From positions 186,001 through 250,000 of the forward strand of contig JACKJC010000002.1 in assembly GCA_020638195.1 (NCBI GenBank): a DNA stretch of 64,000 bases, written 5' to 3'. Both the position numbers and the translations under genes were made by a program. This stretch comes from Methylobacteriaceae bacterium. Its GTDB lineage: Bacteria > Pseudomonadota > Alphaproteobacteria > Rhizobiales > Beijerinckiaceae. Of this stretch, positions 9,146 through 16,862 are shown in pieces (position 1 is the first letter of the stretch; every line of letters begins with the position of its first letter). The notes beneath the pieces were generated by a model, which was not told where the DNA came from, did not search any database, and worked only from the letters and a program-made list of their open reading frames with translations.

Positions 9146-9594
9146 CGCGCGCCCGACTCGATCGGAAGACGTAGATTGTCGAAATTGGCGGGCGCGAACT
9201 CGCCACGAATGAATGCCGCGGTGATCGAATCCAGCGTGAGGACGTGTGATTCCACCAGCTGCGCAATATATACCGTGATGCGTCGCCTGAGGGCGCCGCC
9301 TCCACCCGCGACCGGTCGGCGCGCTTCTTCGAGGAGGAGTTTGTGCTGTGCGAGGTGACAATGCAGACCGGGAAAGTCGTGCGCGCGCATCAGATCTTCC
9401 TCGCGCGCGAAATGCGCGGCAAGCTCGCGCGCAATTGCTTCGTGCAGCGCCGGCAGATCCGCTTCGGGCGCGTCCGCGGCCTGCGCGATGGCCTGCTCCA
9501 GTCGTGCGTGGTCCTCGTCCATGACCTGGACGCCAAGAGGATGCGCCGGGCGAGGCGACTGCGGTTCTTGCGCGGATTGATCTGTACTTGCCAT
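9142..9594 (-). CDS. Bacteriohemerythrin-like di-iron protein
   Basis: The 150-residue protein contains all seven ligands of a hemerythrin di-iron site in the right spacing: H29, H61-x3-E65, H80-x3-H84 and H117-x4-D122. The start region LGVQVMDEDH corresponds to the conserved segment before the first ligand, so the ATG at 9594 is kept rather than Met25. Hemerythrins bind oxygen or NO; several are linked to nitrosative stress. A perfect TTGAC-N4-GTCAA box 34 bases upstream supports NO-responsive expression. It is followed by a coupled membrane-protein gene. Confidence 0.88.
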   Translation of the reverse strand: MASTDQSAQEPQSPRPAHPLGVQVMDEDHARLEQAIAQAADAPEADLPALHEAIARELAAHFAREEDLMRAHDFPGLHCHLAQHKLLLEEARRPVAGGGGALRRRITVYIAQLVESHVLTLDSITAAFIRGEFAPANFDNLRLPIESGAR

Positions 9595-9627
9595 GCGGTA
9601 GCAATGACCTGCGCGACGGGTCGCGCC

Positions 9628-9641
9628 TTGACGAACGTCAA
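9628..9641. promoter_or_regulatory. Perfect Dnr/NnrR (FNR-type) box in a divergent promoter
   Basis: The site reads TTGAC-GAAC-GTCAA, a perfect inverted repeat of the Dnr/NnrR consensus. It lies between the minus-strand hemerythrin gene (start 9594) and the plus-strand regulator copy 2 (start 9701). For the plus gene a -41.5 position predicts a start near 9676 and a 25-base leader, a good fit. For hemerythrin the same geometry would place the transcript start at the ATG, so that promoter is either leaderless or of another class. Confidence 0.8.
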
Positions 9642-9700
9642 GCTGTCACGGCAGTTAGGCGCGAGCGCCCGCAGGGATCGGGCCGAAACGCAGGCGTCCG

Positions 9701-10423
9701 ATGGCGAGCACGAGCAAGGCGAACGCGACCGACTGGGCGGGCATGCGTATGTGCCCGCTCTTCCGCCACATCGGCGATGAGGCCGTTCAGAGGCTCGCCG
9801 AGAAATGCCGGGTGTCGATGGTCGAGCGCGGCCAGGTCATCTTCACCCAGGGCGATCCCGCCGATGCGTTTTTCGTCGTGCTCGAGGGCTGGGTGAAGCT
9901 TTACCGTGTGACGCCTGGCGGCGCCGAGGCCGTGGTAACTGTCTTGACCCGCGGCGAGAGCTTCGCGGAGCCGGTGATGTTTCTCGGCGGCCGCTATCCT
10001 GTGATCGCTGAAGCCGCAAGCAGCGGCCGGCTCTTGCGTGTCGAACATGCCGCCTTCGTGCAATGCCTCGAGCGCGAGTCCGATCTCGCCGTCGCCATGC
10101 TGGCGTCGATCGGGAAACGCGCCGGTGAACTGACACAACAAATCGGCGCTCTGAAGCTGCTCGACGCGCCGCGTCGCGTTGGTGAGTTCTTCCTGCGCCT
10201 GCTCGCGGACAGCAGCCAGAACGGACGCATCGAACTACCCTATGAAAAGGTTTTGATCGCGGCGCGCCTCGGCATGACGCCGGAAAGCTTCTCGCGCGCT
10301 CTTGTGGCCCTGACGAAGGTCGGCGTGACGACGAAGCGCGAAATAGTCTCCATCGCGGACGTACAGATGCTGCGAGACTTTGTCGGCCTCGAGGCACGAC
10401 GCTATGCGTCGACCTCGCAATAG
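9701..10423 (+). CDS. Crp/Fnr-family regulator, Dnr/NnrR-like (copy 2)
   Basis: The 240-residue protein has the effector barrel (PLFRHIGDEAVQRLA to about residue 135), a long dimer helix and a winged helix with ARLGMTPESFSRALVALT. The E-x-x-S-R recognition helix predicts TTGA half sites, and a perfect box lies 60 bases upstream, suggesting autoregulation. There is no FNR-like cysteine set. The 3' end overlaps the convergent copy 3 by 22 bp. Candidate regulator of nir, hemerythrin and related genes. Confidence 0.85.
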   Translation: MASTSKANATDWAGMRMCPLFRHIGDEAVQRLAEKCRVSMVERGQVIFTQGDPADAFFVVLEGWVKLYRVTPGGAEAVVTVLTRGESFAEPVMFLGGRYPVIAEAASSGRLLRVEHAAFVQCLERESDLAVAMLASIGKRAGELTQQIGALKLLDAPRRVGEFFLRLLADSSQNGRIELPYEKVLIAARLGMTPESFSRALVALTKVGVTTKREIVSIADVQMLRDFVGLEARRYASTSQ

Positions 10424-11100
10424 GCGCGCAGCCGGCCGACATCGTCGATCGTCACCTTGTCACGCTCGACACGCACGCCCAGCCGGCGCAACTGGCCGAG
10501 CGTGCGCGAGAAGCTTTCCGGCGTCATTCCGAGATGACCGGCGACAAGGCGTTTTTCGTATGGCAGCGAAATTTCCGCCCGGCCTTCCTTGGGTCCCGCG
10601 AGCAGAAGAATGAAGTCGGCAAGTCGCGCCGTCGCTGTCATCGTCTTCAGCTTCTCGATCTGCTCGAGCAGCATGCGCAAATGCATGGACGCTGACCCCA
10701 GAAGCGCCATCGCCAGTTTCGGATCGGCGCCGATGCGTAGCCGCAGCGCTTTGGCGTCGATCCGCACGATGCGCGAGTCGACGACCGCTTCCGCGCTCGT
10801 CGAATAGGTCGCGCCCGTCAGCGCTTCCGCCTCCATGAAACTCTGCGAAGGACCATGGATCGAGATGATGGCGATGGACCCGTCCGCTGCACGGCGAAAA
10901 AGCTTGATGAGGCCCGACAGAATGATGAAATAGGAAGAGGCCGGTTCGTCCTGCCGGCAGATCGTGTCGCCACGCGCCGCGACGAGCACGGCGTCGTCGC
11001 CGATCAGCGCCTGCGCGGAACCTGGATCGAGCCGGCCGAACGGCGCCGACTGTCCGACAGTCTTCCAGTCTTCATGCGTCAAGCTTTCGACCACGGGCAT
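10402..11100 (-). CDS. Crp/Fnr-family regulator (copy 3)
   Basis: This 232-residue protein is more divergent than copies 1 and 2 in its sensor domain, with a loop EPASSYFIILSGLIKLFRR, but keeps the winged helix GHLGMTPESFSRTLGQLRR with E-x-x-S-R. The ATG at 11100 is preferred to a GTG at 11115. No box was found in the 50-bp gap before hemA, and hemA reads in the same direction just upstream, so the gene may be co-transcribed with hemA. Effector unknown. Confidence 0.8.
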   Translation of the reverse strand: MPVVESLTHEDWKTVGQSAPFGRLDPGSAQALIGDDAVLVAARGDTICRQDEPASSYFIILSGLIKLFRRAADGSIAIISIHGPSQSFMEAEALTGATYSTSAEAVVDSRIVRIDAKALRLRIGADPKLAMALLGSASMHLRMLLEQIEKLKTMTATARLADFILLLAGPKEGRAEISLPYEKRLVAGHLGMTPESFSRTLGQLRRLGVRVERDKVTIDDVGRLRAYCEVDA

Positions 11101-11150
11101 GCATCCTTCTAGCACGAATGCGCAAGAAAGTGGCCGGCGTTCGCGTCTGC

Positions 11151-12434
11151 CTATTCGGCGGCCTTGCGGAACTCCGGATAGGCGCAGGCTGCGTCAGTCT
11201 CGCTCTTGGCTTCGACCTTCGGTTCGACGAAGGGCAGGTCCAGCGTCTTCCAGACGTCGACCAGCGCCTCGACGAGGTCAGCCACCAGCGCGTCGGAATG
11301 CAGCGGCGTCGGGGTGATGCGCAGGCGCTCCTCGCCGCGCGCGACCGTGGGATAGTTGATCGGCTGGATGTAGATGCCGTGGCGCTCCATCAGAAGATCG
11401 CTCGCCGCCTTGCACTTCTCGGCGTCGCGCACCATCACCGGCACGATGTGCGAGGGGTTTTCCAGCACCGGCAGGCCCGCCGCCTCCAGCGCATGCTTGG
11501 TCAGCCACGCCTGGCGCTGATGCTTTTCACGCAGGTCCGGGCGGCTCTTCAGCACCCGCACCGCCGCGCAGGCCGCAGCCGCCACCGCCGGCGGCAGCGC
11601 GGTCGTGAAGATGAAGGACGGCGCGTAGGAGCGCACCGCGTCGATCACGGCCGCATCGCCCGCGATATAGCCGCCGAGCGTGCCGAACCCCTTGGCCAGC
11701 GTGCCCTCGATCACGTCGATGCGCGCCATCTGGCCCTCGCGCTCGCACACGCCCGCGCCGCGCGGCCCGTACATGCCGACGGCATGGACCTCGTCGATAT
11801 AGGTCATGGCGTTGTATTTTTCGGCGAGGTCGGCGATCGCCTTGATCGGGGCGATGTCGCCGTCCATCGAATAGAGGCTCTCGAACACGACCAGCTTCGG
11901 CCGCTCGTAGGGCTCGGCCGCCAGCAGTTCTTCCAGATGGGCGACGTCATTGTGCCGCCAGATCTTGCGCTCGGCGGACGACCGTTTCACGCCCTCGATC
12001 ATCGAGTTGTGGTTGAGCGCGTCCGACAGGATCAGGCAGTTCGGCATCAGGTCCGCGATGGTTGAAATGCCCGCGAGGTTGGAAATCCAGCCCGAGGTGA
12101 AGACGAGGGCGGCTTCCTTGCCGTGGAGATCGGCGAGCTCGGCCTCGAGCTCGACCAGGGGCGCGTTGGTCCCGGAAATATTGCGGGTGCCGCCGGCGCC
12201 GGCCCCGAGCTTCTGCGCCGTCGAACGCATGGCCTCCACGACCTCCGGATGGCGGCCCATGCCCAGATAGTCGTTGGAGCACCAGATCGTGACGTCGTGC
12301 TGCGATCCGTCGTCCGCCCGCCAGGTCGCGCGCGGAACATCGCTCGTGTCCCGCTCCAGATTGGCGAAGACGCGATAGCGCCGCTCGTTGCGCAACTGGC
12401 CGATCGCAGCCTCGAAATAGCGCCCGTAACGCAT
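11151..12434 (-). CDS. hemA: 5-aminolevulinate synthase HemA
   Basis: HemA condenses glycine and succinyl-CoA to 5-aminolevulinate, the first step of tetrapyrrole synthesis in alphaproteobacteria, using pyridoxal phosphate. The 427-residue protein shows WCSNDYLGMG near the N-terminus, YIDEVHAVGMYG, and the PLP lysine K248 in TLAKGFGTLGG. Length and lysine position match ALAS of purple bacteria. The ATG at 12434 begins MRYGRYFEAAI, a typical start. Its place beside the nir genes and Crp/Fnr regulators suggests that heme d1 and heme c demand is met by induced ALA supply, but no clear FNR-type box was seen upstream. Confidence 0.96.
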   Translation of the reverse strand: MRYGRYFEAAIGQLRNERRYRVFANLERDTSDVPRATWRADDGSQHDVTIWCSNDYLGMGRHPEVVEAMRSTAQKLGAGAGGTRNISGTNAPLVELEAELADLHGKEAALVFTSGWISNLAGISTIADLMPNCLILSDALNHNSMIEGVKRSSAERKIWRHNDVAHLEELLAAEPYERPKLVVFESLYSMDGDIAPIKAIADLAEKYNAMTYIDEVHAVGMYGPRGAGVCEREGQMARIDVIEGTLAKGFGTLGGYIAGDAAVIDAVRSYAPSFIFTTALPPAVAAAACAAVRVLKSRPDLREKHQRQAWLTKHALEAAGLPVLENPSHIVPVMVRDAEKCKAASDLLMERHGIYIQPINYPTVARGEERLRITPTPLHSDALVADLVEALVDVWKTLDLPFVEPKVEAKSETDAACAYPEFRKAAE

Positions 12435-12603
12435 GGTCTGCTTCCCTGGATTGAGCTCACCGCTGACAAAGCATGCGCTCAAACCGAGAACGGGCCTTAC
12501 CAATTGTCAAGCAAGTCCGAATGCGGCCATCCGAAACGCCAGCCATCGCCACGAAACGGCGGTTCGATCGACGCCAAGGATCTCGCGATATCCACCCATT
12601 GCG

Positions 12604-12629
12604 GAAGCAGGCGCGGCCGCGCCTGCTTC
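12604..12629. repeat. Perfect 26-bp palindrome downstream of the DUF169 gene
   Basis: Arms GAAGCAGGCGCGG and its exact complement meet without a loop, 19 bp beyond the DUF169 stop and about 170 bp from hemA. It could form a strong hairpin on either strand. No T-run follows in either direction. It may help end the DUF169 transcript or be a protein site. Confidence 0.5.
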
Positions 12630-12647
12630 GTCTACCGGATTGGGATA

Positions 12648-13424
12648 CTACCCCTTCTTGCGATCCGGATAGCTCACCGCCATCCCGTCCCGCACGTCCT
12701 GCTGCACGCCGTATTGCGGGAAGGGGTAGCGGAAGCCGTTCTTGGCCAGCGCCTCCATGCCTGAAATGGCCTTGGCGAGCATGTCCGGGGGCAGGGCCAT
12801 CAGCATTTCGTCGTCGAGCACGCCGCCGTAGCGGCGTTCGGCGAAGCAGGGGATGGAGAGCGAGGGCTCGCGTTTCGTCAGCGCGCGGCCCCACGAATCC
12901 GCGCAGGCGCTCTCGCCGACGACGCTCCAGTCGAAGCGCTTGTAGCCCGCCCATTGCAGGCCGTTGATGAAATACATCATGGCGCCGGGCGTGGCGTAGA
13001 ACAGCGCGATATCGGGGTTTTCGACGCGCCCCGCCGCAAGCGGCGAGACAACGAGGGCCTCGTATTTGCCGTCGGGCACGCAATGCATGGCGGCCTGGTG
13101 CTGCGTGGCGTCCTCGATCGTGGAGAACCATACGCCGGTCATGTGCTTGCCGGACTTCCATTCGTCGGTCTTGGCGGCGCCGAGGCCGACGACGGCGCGG
13201 CATTGCGCGCCGACGAGATCGTCCGCCGTGATTCCCACGGTCCAGCCGAGGCGGGCGCCCTGCGCGACGATCTGGTCGAGCGTGTGCACGGCCTTCGGCC
13301 GGCGGATGCGCGGGATCGATTCCATGTCGGCCTTGTTCTCGTAGAGCTTCATGCCGAAGGGGATGGAGCGGACCTTCAAGAGGCGCTCGAGATCGGCGGA
13401 TGCGCGGACGAGATCGACGGACAT
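12648..13424 (-). CDS. DUF169-family protein
   Basis: The 258-residue cytoplasmic protein resembles the DUF169 (COG2043) family, whose function is unknown. Visible features are an N-terminal helix, the segment IPFGMKLYEN, a cysteine in GAQCRAVVGLG, and a conserved-looking centre FYATPGAMMYFINGLQ. No signal peptide or membrane helix is present. The ATG at 13424 is chosen because CGGGAGGAAAG lies 5 bases upstream; the frame further upstream is not family-like. It is divergent from a flavin reductase gene, so the two may share a promoter region and a redox role. Confidence 0.75.
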   Translation of the reverse strand: MSVDLVRASADLERLLKVRSIPFGMKLYENKADMESIPRIRRPKAVHTLDQIVAQGARLGWTVGITADDLVGAQCRAVVGLGAAKTDEWKSGKHMTGVWFSTIEDATQHQAAMHCVPDGKYEALVVSPLAAGRVENPDIALFYATPGAMMYFINGLQWAGYKRFDWSVVGESACADSWGRALTKREPSLSIPCFAERRYGGVLDDEMLMALPPDMLAKAISGMEALAKNGFRYPFPQYGVQQDVRDGMAVSYPDRKKG

Positions 13425-13582
13425 GGTTTCTTTCCTCCCGGTTTCGACCAGCATGCGCGGAACGCGCGGCGGCGCCAATGGCGGCCGGCGCAGATCGTGC
13501 ATGCCCGGAGAGGCGGTCGCGCGGGCGTCCCATTTCGGGGCATGGCGCGGGCGAACCTCGTCTTCACGCCTGGGAAACATAT

Positions 13583-14140
13583 ATGTTCGACAGTGACGGG
13601 GACGCCGGAGGGCCGGCGGCACGGATGGACGCGATGCTCGCCGCCAAGCGCAAGATTTCAGAGCCCGATCTGGCCGAGCGGTTCCGCGACGCCATGCGGC
13701 GAACCGCAGCGGGCGTCGCCGTGGTGACGACGCATGGGCCGGCGGGGCGCGGCGGCATCACGGTTTCGAGCTTCTGCTCGCTGTCGCTCGAACCGCCCTC
13801 GGTGCTGGTCTGCATTCGCAAGGACAGTTCGACGCTCAAGCGTATCGTCGAAAACGGGCTGTTCGCCGCCAATGTGCTGGCGCAGGACCAGAGCGAACTG
13901 GCGTCGGCTTTCGCATCGCCCGCGACGCCGCACGAGCGGCGTTTTGCGCTCGGGCAATGGGTGGATACGGGCCCGGCCGGGCCGGTTCTCGCTGGCGCGG
14001 TGGCGCATTTCGATTGCAAGCTGGCCCATGTCCACGATTACGGCTCGCATACGATCGTGATCGGCGAGGTGATCGAGGCGGCCTCGCACGACGCCCGTCC
14101 GCTGATTTACGCGGAACAGGCTTTTCATCGGCTGCCCTGA
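13583..14140 (+). CDS. Flavin reductase-like FMN-binding split-barrel protein
   Basis: The 185-residue protein matches the flavin reductase domain: FRDAMRRTAAGVAVVTTHG at the start of the barrel, GGITVSSFCSLSLEPPSVLVC for the flavin-contact strand, and a C-terminal HTIVIGEVIEA strand. Such proteins reduce free FMN or FAD with NAD(P)H, often for two-component monooxygenases. No monooxygenase partner is adjacent. The ATG at 13583 follows a GGGAAAC stretch. Confidence 0.8.
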   Translation: MFDSDGDAGGPAARMDAMLAAKRKISEPDLAERFRDAMRRTAAGVAVVTTHGPAGRGGITVSSFCSLSLEPPSVLVCIRKDSSTLKRIVENGLFAANVLAQDQSELASAFASPATPHERRFALGQWVDTGPAGPVLAGAVAHFDCKLAHVHDYGSHTIVIGEVIEAASHDARPLIYAEQAFHRLP

Positions 14141-14143
14141 AGC

Positions 14144-15193
14144 TCAGCCGCGCATCCAGGCGGCGATTTCAACCCATTCCACGGCCAACGTGCGCGCGCC
14201 CAGAAACAGCGAAAGGTGGCCGCAATCGGCGATTTTTCGCGCCTTGCGGGAGGCGGGCGTTCCGACGAGATCGAGCGCGGCGAAGACCTGCGGCGGCGGC
14301 GCCACGCGGTCCTGCGCGCCTGCCAGCGCGAAAACCGGGGCGGTAATGCGCGACAGCGGCGCCGGCCGGCCGAACACCGGAAATTCGCCCGCGGCAAGGC
14401 GGTTCTCCCGGAACAGCCAGGCGTGCACATCGGCGTAGTAGCGGCCTGGAAGATCGACGGCGCGCGCGTCCCAGGCGTTGTAGCGCTCGAGCAGGGCAAC
14501 AGGGCCCGGGCTCTCGACCTGGAGGATGGCGCAGGCGTCCGTCTCCGCATTGCCGAGCGCGCGAAACGCGCCGAGCGTCGCGCGGCCGGATACGAGCCCG
14601 CCGCCGGCCGCGATCAACTCCTCCACCACATCGCCCGACACGTTTCTCGCGGCATCGGCGATCTCGGAAGGGCTGGACGTATCCACCGGCGCGCCGGCGA
14701 CGACGAGCTTGCCGACCTTGCCCGGAAAGGCGGCGGCGTAGACCAGCGACAGCCAGCCGCCCTGGCAGAGGCCGACGAGGCTGGGCGCGGGCGGAGAGAG
14801 ATCGATCGCCGCGTTGAGATCGGCGACATAGGCGTCGATCGAGAGGCCGCGCGTCGCCGATGTCGCGGATTTCCACTCCGTCAGCAGGATCGGGCCGAAA
14901 CCTTCCGCCGCCAGCCGTTCGATCAGGCTGTGGCCGGGCGCAAGATCGGCAATGCCGGCGTCGTGGACCGCGAAGGGCGCAACGACCATGACGGGGGCTG
15001 CCCCCTGCGACACGAAGGCGCGCAGCCGCATGGTCGTGAAGTCTGCGACGACCTCGTTGGCGCTCGCCCAGTCGATGCGCGCGCGCGCCGGCGCGCCGCC
15101 CAGCATGTCGAGGCCGACGCGAAACGGCCACAACCACAGGTCCATGGGATCGGAACCGGCTTCCATTTCGATCCGATCAAACGCCCTGCGCAT
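14144..15193 (-). CDS. Alpha/beta hydrolase with PhaC-type Cys nucleophile
   Basis: The 349-residue protein has an alpha/beta fold with the nucleophile elbow GLCQGGW (G-x-C-x-G), the cysteine form typical of polyhydroxyalkanoate synthases rather than the serine of lipases. The Asp (AGAQDRVAPP) and His (DCGHLSLF) of the triad are present near the C-terminus. It is shorter than class I PhaC (about 590 residues) and lacks the long N-terminal domain. Polyester- or acyl-thioester-related chemistry is likely; no phasin or phaAB genes are nearby. The ATG at 15193 is uncertain, with internal Met11 and Met17 possible. Confidence 0.75.
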   Translation of the reverse strand: MRRAFDRIEMEAGSDPMDLWLWPFRVGLDMLGGAPARARIDWASANEVVADFTTMRLRAFVSQGAAPVMVVAPFAVHDAGIADLAPGHSLIERLAAEGFGPILLTEWKSATSATRGLSIDAYVADLNAAIDLSPPAPSLVGLCQGGWLSLVYAAAFPGKVGKLVVAGAPVDTSSPSEIADAARNVSGDVVEELIAAGGGLVSGRATLGAFRALGNAETDACAILQVESPGPVALLERYNAWDARAVDLPGRYYADVHAWLFRENRLAAGEFPVFGRPAPLSRITAPVFALAGAQDRVAPPPQVFAALDLVGTPASRKARKIADCGHLSLFLGARTLAVEWVEIAAWMRG

Positions 15194-15323
15194 GGCGGTT
15201 GCAAGGCGGACACAGTCGCCTGGCCACAGTTCAACCCTTAACTGTCCTTAACTATTCAGTGCGCGCGGATTCGGCTAAGTCTGCGGCGTCCTGTCCACCG
15301 CTCGGTCGGGCGAGCGGGCCGTT

Positions 15324-16862
15324 TTGCGGGTCTTGTGGAAAAAGTCTTTGTTTTCTAGAGGTTTGCCCCATAAAGCCCGCGCCTTGCGTCTGGCGGCTGT
15401 CTTTTCGGCGGGCTTCGCCGTGGCTGGCTGCGACCTCGACTGGAAGAAGCCGAGCTTCGAGATCCCCGATCCGCCGAAATATCGCGCGGCCGCCGAAAAG
15501 CCCGCCGACCCCGTTCCCGACCGCTGGGCCGACACGTTCGGCTCGCGCGAACTGTCGGCGCTGGTCGACCGGGCGCTCGCCGACAATCTCGACATAGCGG
15601 CCGCCGTCGCGCGTATCGAGCAAGCCGACGCGCAGGCCAAGATCTCGTCGGCCGCCCTGTTTCCGCTCGTCACGATGAACGATTCCTCGCAGCGCGCGCG
15701 TTCGCCGGGCACGGCGTCGAGCATGTTGCCGCCCAAGAACAGCGACGGCACGTATCATTTCAATGGATCGTATCGCTCGCTCAACGTGCTCGGACTGAAC
15801 GCGAGCTATGAACTCGACTTCTGGGGCAAGAACCGCGACGCCTCGAGCGCGGCCCGGCTGCTGGCGGAAGCAAGCCGCTACGATCGGGCGGTGGTGCAGA
15901 TCGCGACGCTGGCCTCGCTGACCAATTCCTATTTCGCGGTGCTGGGCGCGCAGGATCGCCTGCGCATCGCGCGCGAAAACGTGCGCACCGCCTCGGAAGT
16001 GCTGAAGGCGATCAAGGCGCGCGTCGCGGTCGGCACCGCGTCCGAACTCGATCTCGCGCAACAGGAGAGCGTGCTGGCGACGCAGCGCGCCAATATTCCG
16101 ACGCTCGAACAGCAGGTGGCGCAGACGAAGAACCTGATCGCGGTGCTCGTCGGGCAGGCGCCCGAATTCATGGACATCAAGGGCGGTAGCCTGACGCGTC
16201 TGCGCGCGCCGCGCGTGCAGCCGGGCCTGCCCTCGCAATTGCTGCTGCGCCGGCCCGACATCGTGGAAGCCGAGACGAGGGTCGCGGCCAGCGATCTCTC
16301 GGTTTCCGCCGCGCGCGCCGCCATGTTCCCGTCGATCACGCTGACCGGCGGCTACAGCGTGCAGGCGCAATTGCTGAAATTCCTGCTGCGGCCGGAGGCG
16401 GTGGCGTGGAGCTATGCCGCGCAGCTGATGCAGCCGATCACCGACGGGCGCAATCTGCAGAGCCAGCTCGATCTGCAACGTGGCAAATACGCGGAACTGC
16501 TGCAGCTCTATCACAAGCAGATCATCACGGCGTTCAGCGACGTCGAGAATGCGCTCATCGCCGTGCAGAAAAATACGCAGCGCGAGGGTCTGCAGCAGGC
16601 CGCGGCCAACGCTTCGCGCCGCGCCTACAATGCTGCGATCAAGCGTCTGCAGGAAGGCACGATCGACATCGTGACGCTTTCGACCACGCAGACGACGCTG
16701 TTCCAGAATCTCGATCTCGTCGCGCAGACGCGGATCGCGCGCTTCCAGTCGCTCGTATCGCTCTACCAGGCGCTCGGCGGCGGCTGGAGCGACGTCAAGC
16801 GCGAGATCGCGCGTCTCCAGGAGCGGGCGGCCTTCAGCGATCCCAAGGGCATCATCCCGTGA
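15324..16862 (+). CDS. NodT-family outer-membrane efflux lipoprotein
   Basis: This is a TolC/OprM-type channel of up to 512 residues, with a lipoprotein signal ending AVAGC, so the mature N-terminal Cys is lipidated. Two repeated helical-hairpin units follow, with family motifs such as SYELDFWGKN and LLRRPDIVEAE. It should export substrates together with the downstream fusion protein and RND permeases. The start is not settled: only TTG codons (15324, 15333, 15348, 15384) fit and none has a good ribosome site. The stop overlaps the next gene's GTG by 4 bp. Confidence 0.88.
   Translation: MRVLWKKSLFSRGLPHKARALRLAAVFSAGFAVAGCDLDWKKPSFEIPDPPKYRAAAEKPADPVPDRWADTFGSRELSALVDRALADNLDIAAAVARIEQADAQAKISSAALFPLVTMNDSSQRARSPGTASSMLPPKNSDGTYHFNGSYRSLNVLGLNASYELDFWGKNRDASSAARLLAEASRYDRAVVQIATLASLTNSYFAVLGAQDRLRIARENVRTASEVLKAIKARVAVGTASELDLAQQESVLATQRANIPTLEQQVAQTKNLIAVLVGQAPEFMDIKGGSLTRLRAPRVQPGLPSQLLLRRPDIVEAETRVAASDLSVSAARAAMFPSITLTGGYSVQAQLLKFLLRPEAVAWSYAAQLMQPITDGRNLQSQLDLQRGKYAELLQLYHKQIITAFSDVENALIAVQKNTQREGLQQAAANASRRAYNAAIKRLQEGTIDIVTLSTTQTTLFQNLDLVAQTRIARFQSLVSLYQALGGGWSDVKREIARLQERAAFSDPKGIIP

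Noticed and set aside
8400..9305. Minus-strand 301-residue frame overlapping the hemerythrin and membrane-protein genes
   Set aside because: Arg/Ser-rich composition, no motif; the other frame has all seven hemerythrin ligands.
12435..12500. Possible FNR-type box upstream of hemA (TTGAG near 12450, TCAA near 12480)
   Set aside because: Half sites are not spaced by four bases and the symmetry is poor.
13425..13622. N-terminal extension of the DUF169 protein
   Set aside because: Residues upstream of the ATG at 13424 are Arg/Pro-rich and the strong ribosome site supports the shorter form.
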